A stretch of DNA of 62,500 nucleotides, from assembly GCA_012295275.1 (NCBI GenBank), contig CM022670.1:24626755-24689254 (forward strand), given 5' to 3'. The position numbers and the translations under genes are program-made. The notes under the pieces were generated by a model. The model saw only the letters and a program-made list of their open reading frames with translations. It made no database searches and had not been told where the DNA came from. This DNA is from Chrysomallon squamiferum. Taxonomy: Eukaryota > Mollusca > Gastropoda > Neomphalida > Peltospiridae. Positions 1 to 14,978 of the stretch are shown one piece after another; position 1 is the first letter of the stretch, and every line of letters starts with the position of its first letter.

Positions 1-701
1 GACTCTCACCAAAATATTTCACAAATTAACTACACAGCATTTTCATTCTGCAGGTTCTAAACATAACATAGTTAATCTCCATCTGTCCAGCCATGTGTCT
101 GTTTGTTTATTTATCAAAGTTTTCATAATGTTTTGTTTTCCAGGTTCTATATATATAAACAGCTGCCCTGCAGAAAAATTGATCCCAGTCTATCTGATAG
201 TGATGGGTGGATTTTCCTGTCTTAAACTAATATTAGAATGTCGCAGAAAATCTCGACATATGAACGAAAAGCAAGTTAAACGTCATCCCATGATGGAAAC
301 CTTAATCATCTTTTTTCTGATAGTCTGGTTTTTCGCAGGTGTGTATTTATCTATCTGGAGGTGATGGGCAGATTAGGCTGTTTAGAAGCAGTGTAAGAAT
401 TTCAAAGACTATAACAGAGAAAGAATTAACAACAAGAAATTAAATACCATTGTTTCAGACAAATTATATCCATTTTGTTACTGATAGGTTACTATTTGTC
501 AGGTGTGTGTATTATTTTAGCAACACCGTAACATTTATTCACATAGAAAATAATTAAATATTATCATTTACAGTTTGTTATTTGTATCTTTTTAATGTGC
601 ATATTTGTTGTTATTATTTTGAATGCTGCAAAATAAATAAAGAAAAAGCAGTAATAAAATTAAATGAAGTAAGTAAGTGATTAAGTGAGTGAGTGAGCAA
701 G

Positions 702-740
<39 letters not shown>

Positions 741-1069
741 ATCCAGTTACTGGTAATAAACCACAAAATAGCAGCAATGAATGGAATTATTACTTTGTAT
801 TTTCAGGAAATATCTTGATCTTCTGCATTGATGAAGACTTCAATGGCTCGGACTCAACAGCTGAAAACTATTGTAATAAAGACTTTTACTGGTTTTCATT
901 TGGAATGACAATTGTTTGGTACATTCCCTTCATCCTTCTGATTTGCGTGTATATAAGAGACCATCCCCGTAGTGAGAATGAATCAGATGCGCGCAGAGAG
1001 GGGGACGAAGAGGCGGTGGTCTCGATCATCCAAATGGTGGAAGTCATCGAAATGGTGGAGGTCGAATAA
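1..1069 (+). CDS. TMEM272-like membrane protein, copy A (3' part, cut by window edge)
   Basis: Two exons are visible, 144-338 and 807-1069, with clean splice sites (tttccag acceptor, GCAG|gtgtgt donor, tattttcag acceptor), both joined in phase 1. They read from GSIYINSCPAE through two hydrophobic stretches (IPVYLIVMGGF; IIFFLIVWFFAG) into GNILIF, a YCNKDFYWFSFG block and a last hydrophobic stretch (TIVWYIPFILLICVYI). The CPAE...IP, WF-AGN and YCN..Y signatures are those of TMEM272-like four-pass proteins, whose biochemical role is poorly known. A charged tail with REGDEEAV follows and ends at TAA 1067-1069. The first transmembrane exon and N-terminus must lie left of the window. The sequence is close to copy C. 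A functional gene is likely because both exons stay open. Confidence 0.8.
144..338 (+). CDS. Copy A exon with TM2 and TM3
   Basis: This 195-nt exon enters and leaves in phase 1. It encodes the CPAE motif, TM2, a basic loop (CRRKSRHM, KRHPMM) and TM3. It has the same length as the matching exon of copy C (6063-6257); in copy D the matching exon is 216 nt because its loop is longer. Confidence 0.8.
664..742 (+). repeat. (GTAA/GTGA)n to (AAAT)n microsatellite in the copy A intron
   Basis: AAGT/GAGT tetranucleotides pass into a pure AAAT run. The same intron position in copy C (about 6590-6620) has only a few units, so the run expanded in A or shrank in C after duplication. Confidence 0.9.
807..1069 (+). 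CDS. Copy A last exon with TM4 and acidic tail
   Basis: The acceptor is tgtattttcag. The exon opens in phase 1 (G|GA AAT) and encodes the YCNKDFYW block, TM4 and a charged C-terminal tail rich in Glu and Arg. The stop is TAA at 1067-1069. The tail is absent from copies B and D. Confidence 0.8.
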
Positions 1070-2125
1070 TCAAAGAAAGAAATTTGGGTCCAAAATGTTT
1101 CTGTTGAGTAAAGTTATGTCGTCATAATGATGACTCACGAATAACTCGTCATAATCACTACTTGTTAATGTAAGTCCGCAAAATGATGACTTATCCTAGC
1201 GTGTTCTCTCTTAGAACTAGCCATCATAATCCGCTTTCATCGGTTTAACATATGTCATAGAAAATGTCCTTTAATTTTTGTCTTTTCCATTCTTCAGTTA
1301 ATATCCCCAGATTCATCCGCTTTAAAAACTTATCGGAAGATAACCCAACTTTTCTTAAAACGATCAGTTCAACTGTCATTCAGTTTCTCAACATCCTCCT
1401 GACCAAGTTACTCAGCAAAGCCTCGTGCTTATTGAGGTAGCATTTCACCATCGATTCGAATTTCAGGTTCTGCAGCCATTTGTCTGAACCATTTAATTGG
1501 TGCGGAGCTGACATCTTCATACGCCCTTTTCTTGAATCGGGAAGTTCACCCTTCTCTATGGGCCCGATGACTTTAGATTTGTTGTTAAAATGTCATTTAA
1601 TGTGATGCGGGGAATCTTGAATCTCTCCGCGTCAGACCCTTTTTCTCACCAGGATTGGCTTGACTATACTTAATTATTTCAGTCTTGTTTATTAGCCGTC
1701 TTTTTCTGCCATTTTGTACACCTAAAAAAGTCATTATACCAACACATAGCGTCCGTTTACATTTATGTCAACTGTATTTAAATCGAATAAAATGTTTATG
1801 TTTCATTTGTCTTTAGATATTAAAAATATCCTCCTTTCTCATATTTCTCAATACAAGGCCTTACACTTGAGACTTTGTGGCAAACAAACAAGGAGCTGGC
1901 CTCGGACATCATCCGAACTCTGCACGACACTGGAATGAGTTGACGGCGGATAATTAAATTTGTTAAGAGTTTCGATGTAGAGTTTATTGTTACCATCATC
2001 ATCATCATCATCATCATCATAATAATAATAATAAAATAAAAACAAATATTTAAAATAATTTCACATTCATTTGTTTATACGTGTAACCTTTTTAAATGAA
2101 AATGTTACTGACTGTCTGTTTTCAG

Positions 2126-2283
2126 TAAATATCTTGCTCTTTCGCCTCCATGAACATTTCAGTAGCACGAATTCTAGATCTGAGAGCTATTGTAATAAAG
2201 CTTTGTACTGGTTTACATTTACTATGACAATTGTTTGGTACATTCCCCTCGTCCTTATGATTTATGTGTATGCGCTGGACTAA
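2126..2283 (+). CDS. TMEM272-like last exon, copy B (orphan or alternative terminal exon)
   Basis: A good acceptor (ctgtctgttttcag) opens an exon in phase 1. It reads VNILLFRLHEHFSS..., then SESYCNKALYWFTFT and a hydrophobic segment (TIVWYIPLVLMIYVYAL), and stops at TAA 2281-2283. This matches the last exons of copies A and C but without the acidic tail. No TM2/TM3 exon is present between 1069 and 2126. It could therefore be spliced from exon 144-338 as an alternative 3' exon of copy A, or be the remnant of a third gene. The intact frame and splice signal favour use. Confidence 0.65.
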
Positions 2284-2314
2284 CTGTCTCCCTCTACATT
2301 TGTTGACTGTGGAT

Positions 2315-2320
2315 AATAAA
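2315..2320 (+). terminator. AATAAA polyadenylation signal after copy B
   Basis: A canonical hexamer 32 nt after the copy B stop. This supports that exon as a real transcript end, although AATAAA is common in DNA this AT-rich. Confidence 0.4.
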
Positions 2321-3163
2321 ATTATACTGTGTTTTTTATTTGTTAAAATCTTCTTTCGCTGTTTAGTTTACTGTCATCATCATTATTATTGTTGTTATTA
2401 TTATTATAATTGTTCTTGTTGTTGTATATGACAGAATAAAAACAAATGTTTAATGAGATTTTAATTTATTAAAAACTTTTATTTACTTTTTATTTATTTT
2501 TTATTTTTAATATGTATATACCTATCGATTTATTGGTGTATATTTATGTTTGTATATCTGTCGGCCTGCTCGTCTATTTGTCGGTCTCTCTGTCTGTGTC
2601 GCTATATTTTGTCATAATTTGTTCCTGAATCATTACAGACATGCTTATAAACTCAATGAATTTTTTTGTTTGTTTTTGTTTTAATTAATAATCGAAAATG
2701 CAGCAATGAAAATCTTTTTTGTCTTTTTTTTTTTTTTTTCTTTTTTTTTTTTGTTGTTGTTGTTGTAATTTATAAGCAAATGTCATTTAATGGAACAGAG
2801 AGCTAAGAACCTGTTAACTATTTCAAATCGTTTTATATTATAGTTATTATTTGGGGGGTTTTGCGTATAGGCCTGAAGGGCTGCTAAAATATTTCCAAAG
2901 AACAGACACGAACCAAATGTGGAAGAAAGATTCGTAATAGTTTATTTGCTTGTTGTTGTTATGGGTGTTTGTTTGTTTGTTGTTGTTTGGTTGGGGTTTT
3001 TTTTTTTTTTTGCTTTATATATATATATGACGTGCGTTAGAAAGCAGATAAGAATTTAAAAGCAGACAAATTTTCTACTAGAAATGAACTTGATCATTAT
3101 CAGGTTAATCATAAGCAATTTCATTACTTATAATAAATAATAAATAAAATAATATGTAAAATA

Positions 3164-3200
<37 letters not shown>

Positions 3201-3400
3201 ACTCGATTTCACGGACTAATAGGGGGAATAACCAGCTGGGAAAACGCAAAAGTTTGGGTAATCGCGAGTGTAAAAATTAACCTTGTGATTGACATATTTA
3301 TATCTGCAGAAATCACTGTTATCTGGTACACAAACTTCAATATTTCATAATATTATACTGCACATTTATAAAGTAAATTTGACTTATACACAAGACCTGA

Positions 3401-3453
<53 letters not shown>

Positions 3454-4001
3454 ACACACACACACACACACACACAGAGGTAGAATCAATATACATTACT
3501 GGCTGATTAATATATTTATCAGGTTTAAACACATTCCTGTTGTTTGTGAAAACAGTATCATGCTGAAACAAATGCTTGATTTATTTTTTTTTGCATAAAA
3601 TTAAATATGGATGCATTTATTGTGAAATAAATAAAACGTTAACTGTGTTACGTGTATAATTTATTATAAACTTTCAATGCATTTTTATTATTTGCTTCAT
3701 TTATATATATATATATACTGCCTTTTATATGTTAGTGCCCATATAATAACTGAAACATACTTAAAAACCTGTGATAAATATCATGCGCCCATATTCACGC
3801 TTGTCATATTTTGAAAGGAAAGTTCACTGCAGTATAACAAAGTGTTCTTGTATTCAACCATTAGTACAGTCAGTTCTTCACAATGGTTGCTATCAATGTC
3901 CGCATGGGCCTTTATATATGTTTTATCTTTACCTTCATGCGTGTTTGAGTTGATTTGTTTACCTAACTTCATAACTTCTATTAATATCTCCTGATTTCAA
4001 G
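2321..4001. other. Spacer between copies B and C
   Basis: No coding sequence is recognisable. The stretch holds T-runs (2727-2752, 2998-3011), TA runs (near 3010 and 3170-3195) and a compound CT/CA microsatellite at 3401-3478. The N-terminal exon of copy C is expected here or in the intron but could not be found. Confidence 0.6.
3401..3478 (+). repeat. (CT)n(CA)n compound microsatellite
   Basis: CT dinucleotides pass directly into CA dinucleotides with one interruption (CAGACA). Confidence 0.95.
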
Positions 4002-4064
4002 GAGGTTTCGGATTTCCTTGGCTAAAAACAAAAAGTGTTTCTGGCAGCGGATTTATAAAATCTT
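4002..4064 (+). CDS. Copy C candidate exon before TM1
   Basis: A 63-nt open stretch ends at a strong donor (TCTT|gtaagtta). It reads GFPWLKTKSVSGSGFIKS and leaves in phase 1 with T, exactly as needed to make F with the TM1 exon at 5558; copy D makes the same junction. The acceptor (gatttcaag) is unremarkable. This is inference from phase and position. Confidence 0.4.
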
Positions 4065-6941
4065 GTAAGTTATTTAAACGTGTTATTTTTATTTACCGTA
4101 TATACTTGTGTACAAGGCGACCTTATGTATAAGTCGATGTGTATTTTAAGACCAAAAATTGCGTCATTTTAGGTATTATTTGTGTATAAGTCGACTGTAG
4201 ATTCCAGGCAGCGTCACTTTGTTTTCGATTTGTCGGTAGTGGATATTAATGACGATTGCAATATTATTTCACCAAATTCTTTACAATTACACAAGTGTGT
4301 TTTGTTCATGAAATTAGGACCGATATTTAGTGCAATCTGGCAGAGAAGTCTGCATTCCTAGATCATTGCAAGACGCCGTAAGGCATAACGCCGTACTGAC
4401 GGTTTTTTCGCTTTAAAATGTATTTTTATGTCATTAAACGGAAGAATATCATGTTTTACATTCATATTTGGTTTTGTTATTTGATTTTTCAAAATTTTTT
4501 ATACGATAAAATTATATTTTTGAAAAGCCGAAAGACCGCGATTATTTTAGATGCATCCCGTAAAAAAAATAAAAATAGTCAAAATGGCAACAGCTACTTA
4601 CTTCAGCAACAAAATATTACAAAAATTCGACATTACCTATGTATAATTATTGGTTAATTTGTTTGTGGATAATAATTGATTCATTTAGATAATAATAAAA
4701 CATAATAATAATAATAATAATAAAAGAGATATTCTTCAGTATAATAATTAATAATAATAATATAATTACTTTCTTACTGTCTCTTATTATTAATGCCTTG
4801 AATAACTTAATTTATTATATTTTATTTTATTTGTTAATTATTATTAATAATGATAATAACAACTACTACTACTACTACTACTACTAATGACAACAACAAC
4901 TTCTATTGCCAGACTACTAAAACTATAACTACTACTACTATTACTACCATTGTTTCTTGTTCTTTTTTTTGGTCAGCGGCAAACTATCCAAGTGATATTT
5001 TTGAGTCGAAAAGACAATGGATAACTGGAGTAAGTAGAGAAAAATTCATTCCAATATAGAAAAGGAATGAATTTGAGTAAAGTACAGAATGGTTACCAAA
5101 AGCAATAAAAGAAAACTACATAGACAAAAATAATTTCCTCCACAAATATAGCTAATAATAATAAGAAGAAGAATAAGAATAAAATATTCAAATTTAGTAG
5201 GATAATTGTGTGAATCTTCATTTCTTTGTGGGCAAGGAACTATTTCCAGTTCCAACATGTGTCATACACTATAAGGATTTGCATTCATAGAGAAAGTGAA
5301 TATAAATATATCCCTGAAGTTAATCAGTTAGAATAGCACACTCAGTGGCAGCAATAGATTTAATATCGATGTAGATACAAATTTTATGATATAGATTTAA
5401 TATCTAGGCTCAACCAAAAAGAATAACCAAAATGTCTAAGCTCAGTAGTCCAGACTTCTTTATATAATACAGTATACAAGACTTATACCTAGCAAAAATA
5501 ATATTTATTATTATTGTTGTTGTTAATCTTAAAAGGTTACTTCTAATTATTTTTCAGTTACGTTTAAAATAATACTGTATTGCATAACCCTGGCGATGTC
5601 CATCTCGTTCATTGTGATGGGTAACAATATTTTCATTTTATTTTTTCTATTTCCATATAAAAAATATGTACCTTCATCTGTGTGTTGTTGTGTGTTTGTG
5701 TGTAAGCACGTATTTTGTGTATTTATGTTTCTAAGTGTTCATCAGTTAGTATGTATGTTCATACATGATGTTGGTATGTGCCTAAATACGTAAGGATGCA
5801 TACATGCATGGATGTATAATGTCCTTTTTAACTGATATTCCCTATCTACCCAGTTATGTAACCATGTATTTAAATATTGAGATATTGCTGATTTTTTATC
5901 GATATCATTATTTTGTCACCGTCTCTTACCAAAATATATCACAAAGTAAGTACTTAATTTTCATTCTGCAGGTTCTAAAGATAAAATAGTTAATCTCCAT
6001 CTGTCCAGCCATGTCTCTGTTTGTTTGATTTATCAAAGTTTTCATAATGTTTTATTTTCCAGGTTCTATACATATAAAAAACTGCCCTGCAGAAATATTG
6101 ATCCCAGTCTTTCTGATAGTGATGGGTGGATTTTGCTGTCTTAAACTAATGTTAGAATTTCGCAGAATATATCGACATATGAAATATCGGCTTGTTAGAC
6201 GTCATCCCTTGTTTGAAACAATAGGCATATTGTTTCTGATTGTCTGTTTTTTCGCAGGTATGTATTTATCTATCTGGTGGTGATGGGCAGATTAGGCTGT
6301 TGAAAAAGTAGTGTCAGAATTTCGAAGACTATAACAGAGAAAGGGTTAACAACAAGAAAATTAAATACCATTGTTTCAGACAAATTATAGCCATTTTCTT
6401 ACTGATAGGTTACTATTTGTCAGGTGTGTGTTTATTTTAACAATACCATAACTTTTATTGACATAAAAAATAATTAAATCCTAACATGTATAGTTTGTAA
6501 TTTATATTATTTTTAGGTGTATGTTTGTTATTAGTATTTTGAATGCTGCAAAATAAATAAAGAAAAGCAGTAGTAAAAATAAATGAAGTATGTAAGTAAA
6601 TAAGTAAATAAATAAATCCAGTTACTGGTAATAGACCACAAAATAGCAGCAATGAATGGAATTATTACTTTGTATTTTCAGGAAATGTCTTCATCTTCCG
6701 CATTCATGGACACTTCAATGGCTTGGACTCAACAGCTGAAAACTATTGTAATAAAGATTTTTACTGGTTTTCATTTGGAATGACAATTGCTTGGTACATT
6801 CCCTTCATCCTTCTGATTTACGTCTTTGTAAAAGACCATGTCCGTAGTGATAGTGAATCAGTGGCACTCAGAGAGGGGGACGAAGAGGCGGTGAACTCGA
6901 ACATCCACGAGGTGGGAGTCATCGAAATGACGAGACAATAA
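4002..6941 (+). CDS. TMEM272-like membrane protein, copy C (N-terminus not found)
   Basis: Four exons join in phase 1: 4002-4064 (tentative), 5558-5620 (TM1), 6063-6257 (CPAE, TM2, TM3) and 6682-6941 (YCN block, TM4, tail). The joined product reads ...SGSGFIKSF then TFKIILYCITLAMSISFIVMG, then SIHIKNCPAE and so on to TAA 6939-6941. The T|TT junction giving F before TM1 and the G|GT junction after it are also used by copy D, which supports the model. The tail (REGDEEAV, then a short variable end) matches copy A. No upstream exon with an ATG or PPxY motifs was found, so the gene may be 5'-truncated or have a distant first exon. The tentative exon is the weakest part. Confidence 0.75.
4100..4200 (+). 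repeat. Possible dispersed-repeat fragment with GTATAAGTCGA twice
   Basis: The 11-mer GTATAAGTCGA occurs at 4127-4137 and 4184-4194, downstream of ccgtatatacttgtgtaca. Such CCGTATATAC...TATAAGTCGA arrangements look like fragments of a dispersed element. I cannot name the family. Confidence 0.35.
4695..4945 (+). repeat. Trinucleotide-rich stretch (AAT)n and (CTA)n
   Basis: Short runs of AAT and ACT units between exons of copy C. Apparent reading frames here are poly-Thr or poly-Ile artefacts. Confidence 0.8.
5558..5620 (+). CDS. Copy C TM1 exon
   Basis: The acceptor is attatttttcag and the donor GATGG|gtaaca, with phase 1 on both sides. The 63-nt exon encodes a hydrophobic helix ending ISFIVMG, which continues into SIHIKNCPAE of the next exon. 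It corresponds to the 60-nt copy D exon 12302-12361, which ends VAMVVIG. Confidence 0.75.
6063..6257 (+). CDS. Copy C exon with CPAE motif, TM2 and TM3
   Basis: A 195-nt exon in phase 1 at both ends (tattttccag acceptor; TCGCAG|gtatgt donor). It encodes NCPAEILIPVFLIVMGGF and ILFLIVCFFAG. The Trp of the usual WF(I/F)AG signature is Cys here. Confidence 0.8.
6682..6941 (+). CDS. Copy C last exon with TM4 and acidic tail
   Basis: The acceptor is tgtattttcag. The exon encodes GNVFIF, YCNKDFYWFSFG, TM4 (TIAWYIPFILLIYVFV) and a charged tail ending in TRQ before TAA. Confidence 0.8.
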
Positions 6942-7440
6942 TGTGTCCGAAATGTTTCTGTTGAGCAATGTTAAGTCGTCATATAACTTGGTAAAATGAT
7001 AATCCGGTTTCATCGGTGTTATACATATCCTGTGGTTCATGTATCTGGAGAATGTCCTTCAATTTTTCTGTTTTCTATTCTTCAACTACTGATGTATTAA
7101 TAACCCCAGATTCACCAGCTTTAAGCACTTTTCCGAAAACCCACGTTTTCTTACAACGATCAGTTCAGCTGTCATTCAGTTTCTCACCATCCTCGTGACC
7201 GCGTTGTTCAGCAAAGCCTCGTGCTTTTTGAAGTAGCATTTCACCACTGATTCTGGATTTCAGGTCTAGCAGCCGTTGGTCGGAACTATTTAACTGGCGC
7301 GGTGCCGACATCTTCAAACGTCATCTTTTCTTGAATCGCCATGCTCACCCTTCTCTGCAGTCCCGATGACTTTAGATTTGTTTTTTTTTAAGTAATTTAA
7401 TGATGTGCGGGTAATCACTTTCCCAACGCACAGCGCCCCT

Positions 7441-9073
7441 CTACATCTATGTCAGTAGCTTGAGCTAGAAATTAACTGCGGTTTGTGTTACTTGGGACCA
7501 AACGTCAAGTGACGATTTAGATGTTTGGACGAAATAGATTCGATAACTTAGACAGGGATATTTTATTGGAAATAGCTAACGGAATTCGTAATTTTCGTTA
7601 ACCTAATCCGCTGTACTCACCTGACTTTGCATCTTCACATAACCACTTATTTTAAACCATAGAAAATTATTTTAATTGGACGAACTTAAATTTTCTGGAA
7701 GGCTGCTAAAACTACTTAAACCAGTTCATCATCACCTGACAGAAGTCAAATGCAGGGAGGACCGAATCACGAAGCTGCCTCAAAGATGGTGAAAGTTAGT
7801 GGAACACAATGGCACACGGGTGACTGAATAAATCTATTTTACAAATATTCTTCAACTTTCATTTAAAAAACGCTATGAACCCAAAGCATAATATTTGATT
7901 TATATTAGCTACCCATTACAATATAACATAACTTTTGCTAAACATTATCCAAACATTATCTAAACATTAAGGTATTTAACACACATTACATAAACTTTTT
8001 TTCTTTTTTTGGATGACGAAGCCATAGATTTTGGAAAATGCATTTTCTATAGACCATGCTCTGCTATGGTATTAGAACAATTCATTTTTCATCACTGGCT
8101 GGTATTTCAAATTTCTAAATGAATTAGTGGAGAAGTAATTGAATAAAATCAACCAGACAACATAGAGACTGATGGACAAGAAAGGCAGAGTTAGGATGGA
8201 TGGTTGAATGGACAGACAGAGATTTACATAACAGCCAAATATGTTCACTGTGACTGTGGTCAAAATACCAATATTTTCTACTGACATTCAAGTATTTTTA
8301 ATTTTGAAAGGTTTGCCCTCGAAGTAATAATTTCACGATATCAATGTACAATTTCCTGTAATATAATATTATTATTGCTGTTACTTTTACTATTACTATT
8401 ATTAATAATACTATTAATATTATTATTATTTAAGTACTTAATCTTAAATGTTCATTTTGCAAACCAATGGAAATTCCACGTTCTGGTTGTTTATTATATT
8501 TTTCAGAATCAGTTTGGATTTATGTGCAACAACACAATGCACATGCATGTAAATAATGTCTGATCTGTGCCCTGTCTAGTTTCAGTGCTGGTTTCAAACG
8601 TGCAAAGTTGTGATAAATAAATAGAACTGAAAACAAAGAAAAAATAGGTGAAAGGATGTTTTTTTTTTTATTATTTTTAACAAATAAAACATGAAAATAA
8701 ATAAATATTAAGTATTCACTGTATTATGTGCTGTATATTACACAAAACTGTATTGATATGGATTTTGACTAATGTAAAATGAATAATTAACTAAATATTA
8801 CATGAAAAGTGTGTGTGTCTATACGTATATATAGAAACGAATACACACACACACAAATGCATGCATATATTAAAAAATAAAAAAAATTCTGCCATATGTT
8901 TCATCTGAATAAAAATTAAAATATTTAAAATTCAAATAAATGTAAATTTCTTTAAAATATATAAACCAACAAGAATGTAAAGAATTAACATAATAAAAAC
9001 AATGATCTAGTATTTCCAAAATAAGAGTGTTGTCACTTTGGTGATTAAAACTTTTAAAGAAAATGAACAAAAA

Positions 9074-9109
<36 letters not shown>

Positions 9110-9469
9110 AAAAAATAATAATATATATATATTTTGCAAATAACTGGTAGTTGAGCACTTGAAAACAAATATAAATAGATAGATAGCAATAATTATTTTA
9201 TATAGATTTATCTTATTCTGTTAAATCAGTTTCTGGAAACAGGTTCTGAACCAGACACATTGCAATATACAAAGTTAACTTGAAAAACTAGACATTCTGG
9301 AAAAGATCTGGTTATTTATATTTTAATTTTTAATACTTATTAGTGTTCATTTGCTAAGACTGTAAAATGAGAGTGGTTATATATAACAAACACTAGCAAC
9401 AAGTTATGACATTTGTCCCTGTACTTCTTGTTTTTTAATATATTATTTATTGACAACAGGAAAGGATGC
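7441..9469. other. Spacer between copy C and the 9475 element
   Basis: No coding sequence recognised. AATAAA at about 7826 could end copy C transcripts. The rest is AT-rich unique sequence with short ATT runs (8360-8430) and an AAAT microsatellite at 9072-9115. Confidence 0.55.
9072..9115 (+). repeat. (AAAT)n microsatellite
   Basis: About ten AAAT units. Overlapping reading frames on the - strand are YLFI artefacts of this run. Confidence 0.9.
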
Positions 9470-9474
9470 AATGG

Positions 9475-9908
9475 AACAGGGCTCGAAACGGACACTCGCC
9501 AGGTCGTTGCGGGTAAGTTAAACAAAATGTGGGTTCTATAAGTTATAACACAAGAGCCACTATTAATCATTTTACCACTAATATTTATTTCACGTAAAAA
9601 GGTTTGCTTGTTGTTCGATAAACTGGACGTATCCGCTTACTTTAATGTGCCAACATCTATTTATAGACACTAATTTTGTAGACCGGATATGCATGGCTTT
9701 AACTACAGTCTTGATAAACAAAACCGTGAGTCTCGCTGACCCAATATCGTAAACCTGATCGTGACCATTCGGATCATCTCGGCCGAATGCGCGGACACAT
9801 ACGAACCTTCCCGAATGCCGTCTTAGCAAGTTTTCAAAATGAGTATTTTAGAGGCCCAAATTAGTTTTTTGGACCACCACACATTTCAGATGAGTTTCGA
9901 GCCCTGTT
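9475..9908. mobile_element. Nonautonomous DNA element (MITE-like) with 15-bp inverted termini
   Basis: The 434-bp segment starts with AACAGGGCTCGAAAC and ends with its exact reverse complement GTTTCGAGCCCTGTT. It is flanked by direct repeats AATGG at 9470-9474 and 9909-9913, consistent with a target-site duplication. The inside is more GC-rich than its surroundings (around 9600-9830). An open frame there on the - strand resembles no transposase I know. The superfamily is not assigned: a 5-bp duplication does not fit mariner, and hAT would give 8 bp. Confidence 0.75.
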
Positions 9909-10138
9909 AATGGAATATAGTCTTTTGAGATTTTGAGAGAATGAGAAAAAAATGCACTGGATATATCTTCACATCTGATTAGACAATTATTAAGTAATTA
10001 TGTCTGTGACATAAAACATCCATTCCTGTAATGAAGAACTCCATGAAGTGATGAAACTGAGTTTCCCAACATTACAAATTTATTTTTTAAAACTTTGGCA
10101 TTTGATAGCCAACAGTCATCAACAATAAAATATACTTG

Positions 10139-10144
10139 TTTATT
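10139..10144 (-). terminator. Possible AATAAA polyadenylation signal of copy D
   Basis: TTTATT on the + strand reads AATAAA on the - strand, about 345 nt after the copy D stop. Others are possible in this AT-rich DNA. Confidence 0.3.
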
Positions 10145-10487
10145 CGTGTTAATTCTGACTAGATCATTTAAAGCTATCAATAAATTAAACACATTTTGTG
10201 TTTATAATGTGTCTGTAAATGTGTAAAGACTTCCAGTTCAAGTGTTTGAACCTGGCACCCGTTTGGTCAGACAACCAAGATCTACCAATATGAATTAATG
10301 AAATGTGCGTACTTTTTACCTATGTATGGAAGTAACACTATCTTTCACCTGAGAGAATTCCAGAATATTCTGACATGCAAGAATTCTTGAATGTGAGCTT
10401 GTAATGGCATCTGTTGCTCTTGATACAAACAGCACAACAACCTGTGTTTAACACACATAATCAAACACAATTAAATGATTAGTTAGG

Positions 10488-14381
<3,894 letters not shown>

Positions 14382-14399
14382 CGTCCTCCATAATGTTTC

Positions 14400-14978
14400 T
14401 TCTTCGGTAACTTTCTTTCGATTCCTATGCGCATTAATGTCCAAAAAGTAAGAAATAATTTTCACAGTACATGACCGTCTAACAAACGTTTTATTATTTA
14501 TTTATTTATTTGTTTGTTTGTTTGTTTTTATTAACGTAAACCAAGGTGCATCCTTGATGCATTTTATTCAATTCGTGATTTTCGAGTGTGATAACCAAAA
14601 GTAGTTGCAATATCTAAATACGCATAAATGGGTATAAAAATATAAATTAAATTAATTATCGAAGCTATCATAATAATATAAAATTTAACTAAAGTCATTT
14701 TACTTTTGATAATACATTGTTAAACCTATTGCCTGAATAGCTGAAGTTATTGTTTTAATTAAAAAGGCGTATAAAATTAAACTGATATAATTATTTGTTA
14801 CACTTGATTTTATTGTGACACATTTTCAAGGAATGACGGTGTAAGAAGAAAAAGTGAAAAAAAAAAAAATATATATATATATTAATAATAACAGCAACAA
14901 CAACAACAACGACAGTGGTGAATGCTCAGGCGTAATGAGTAATACTCTATTATTTTATTTTATTTCCATATATATATA
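14400..14978. other. 5' flank of copy D
   Basis: Upstream of the copy D start: AT-rich, with short TTTA/TTTG runs at 14493-14527 and an A/TA run at 14857-14890. No TATA-based promoter or upstream exon could be fixed. Confidence 0.5.

Larger units (their letters stand above)
1..1660 (+). repeat. Left copy of a segmental duplication
   Basis: From the first base to about 1660 this matches 5918-7440: exons, intron and 3' flank in the same order. Shared landmarks include ccatctgtccagccatgt before the first exon, the intron stretch around cagacaaattatagccat, and the 3' flank aaatgtttctgttgag. The period is about 5.93 kb. The 3' flank is less well matched and contains insertions and deletions. Confidence 0.85.
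5918..7440 (+). repeat. Right copy of the segmental duplication
   Basis: Matches 1-1660 in order: pre-exon intron sequence, TM2/TM3 exon, intron, last exon, and a 3' flank including the stretch around tcagctgtcattcagtttctca. Differences are mostly substitutions, plus the shorter AAAT run in the intron. Confidence 0.85.

Noticed and set aside
4978-5031. Possible copy C exon AANYPSDIFESKRQWITG
   Set aside because: Good acceptor and GTAAGT donor, but it ends in phase 0 and cannot join the TM1 exon at 5558; 4002-4064 fits better.
9590-9829. 79-residue frame on the - strand
   Set aside because: It lies inside the 434-bp nonautonomous element and matches no known transposase.
14389-14391. Upstream ATG of copy D (MEDDGI...)
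   Set aside because: Its frame does not fit exon 2 and would stop within a few codons after splicing; the ATG at 14381 fits.
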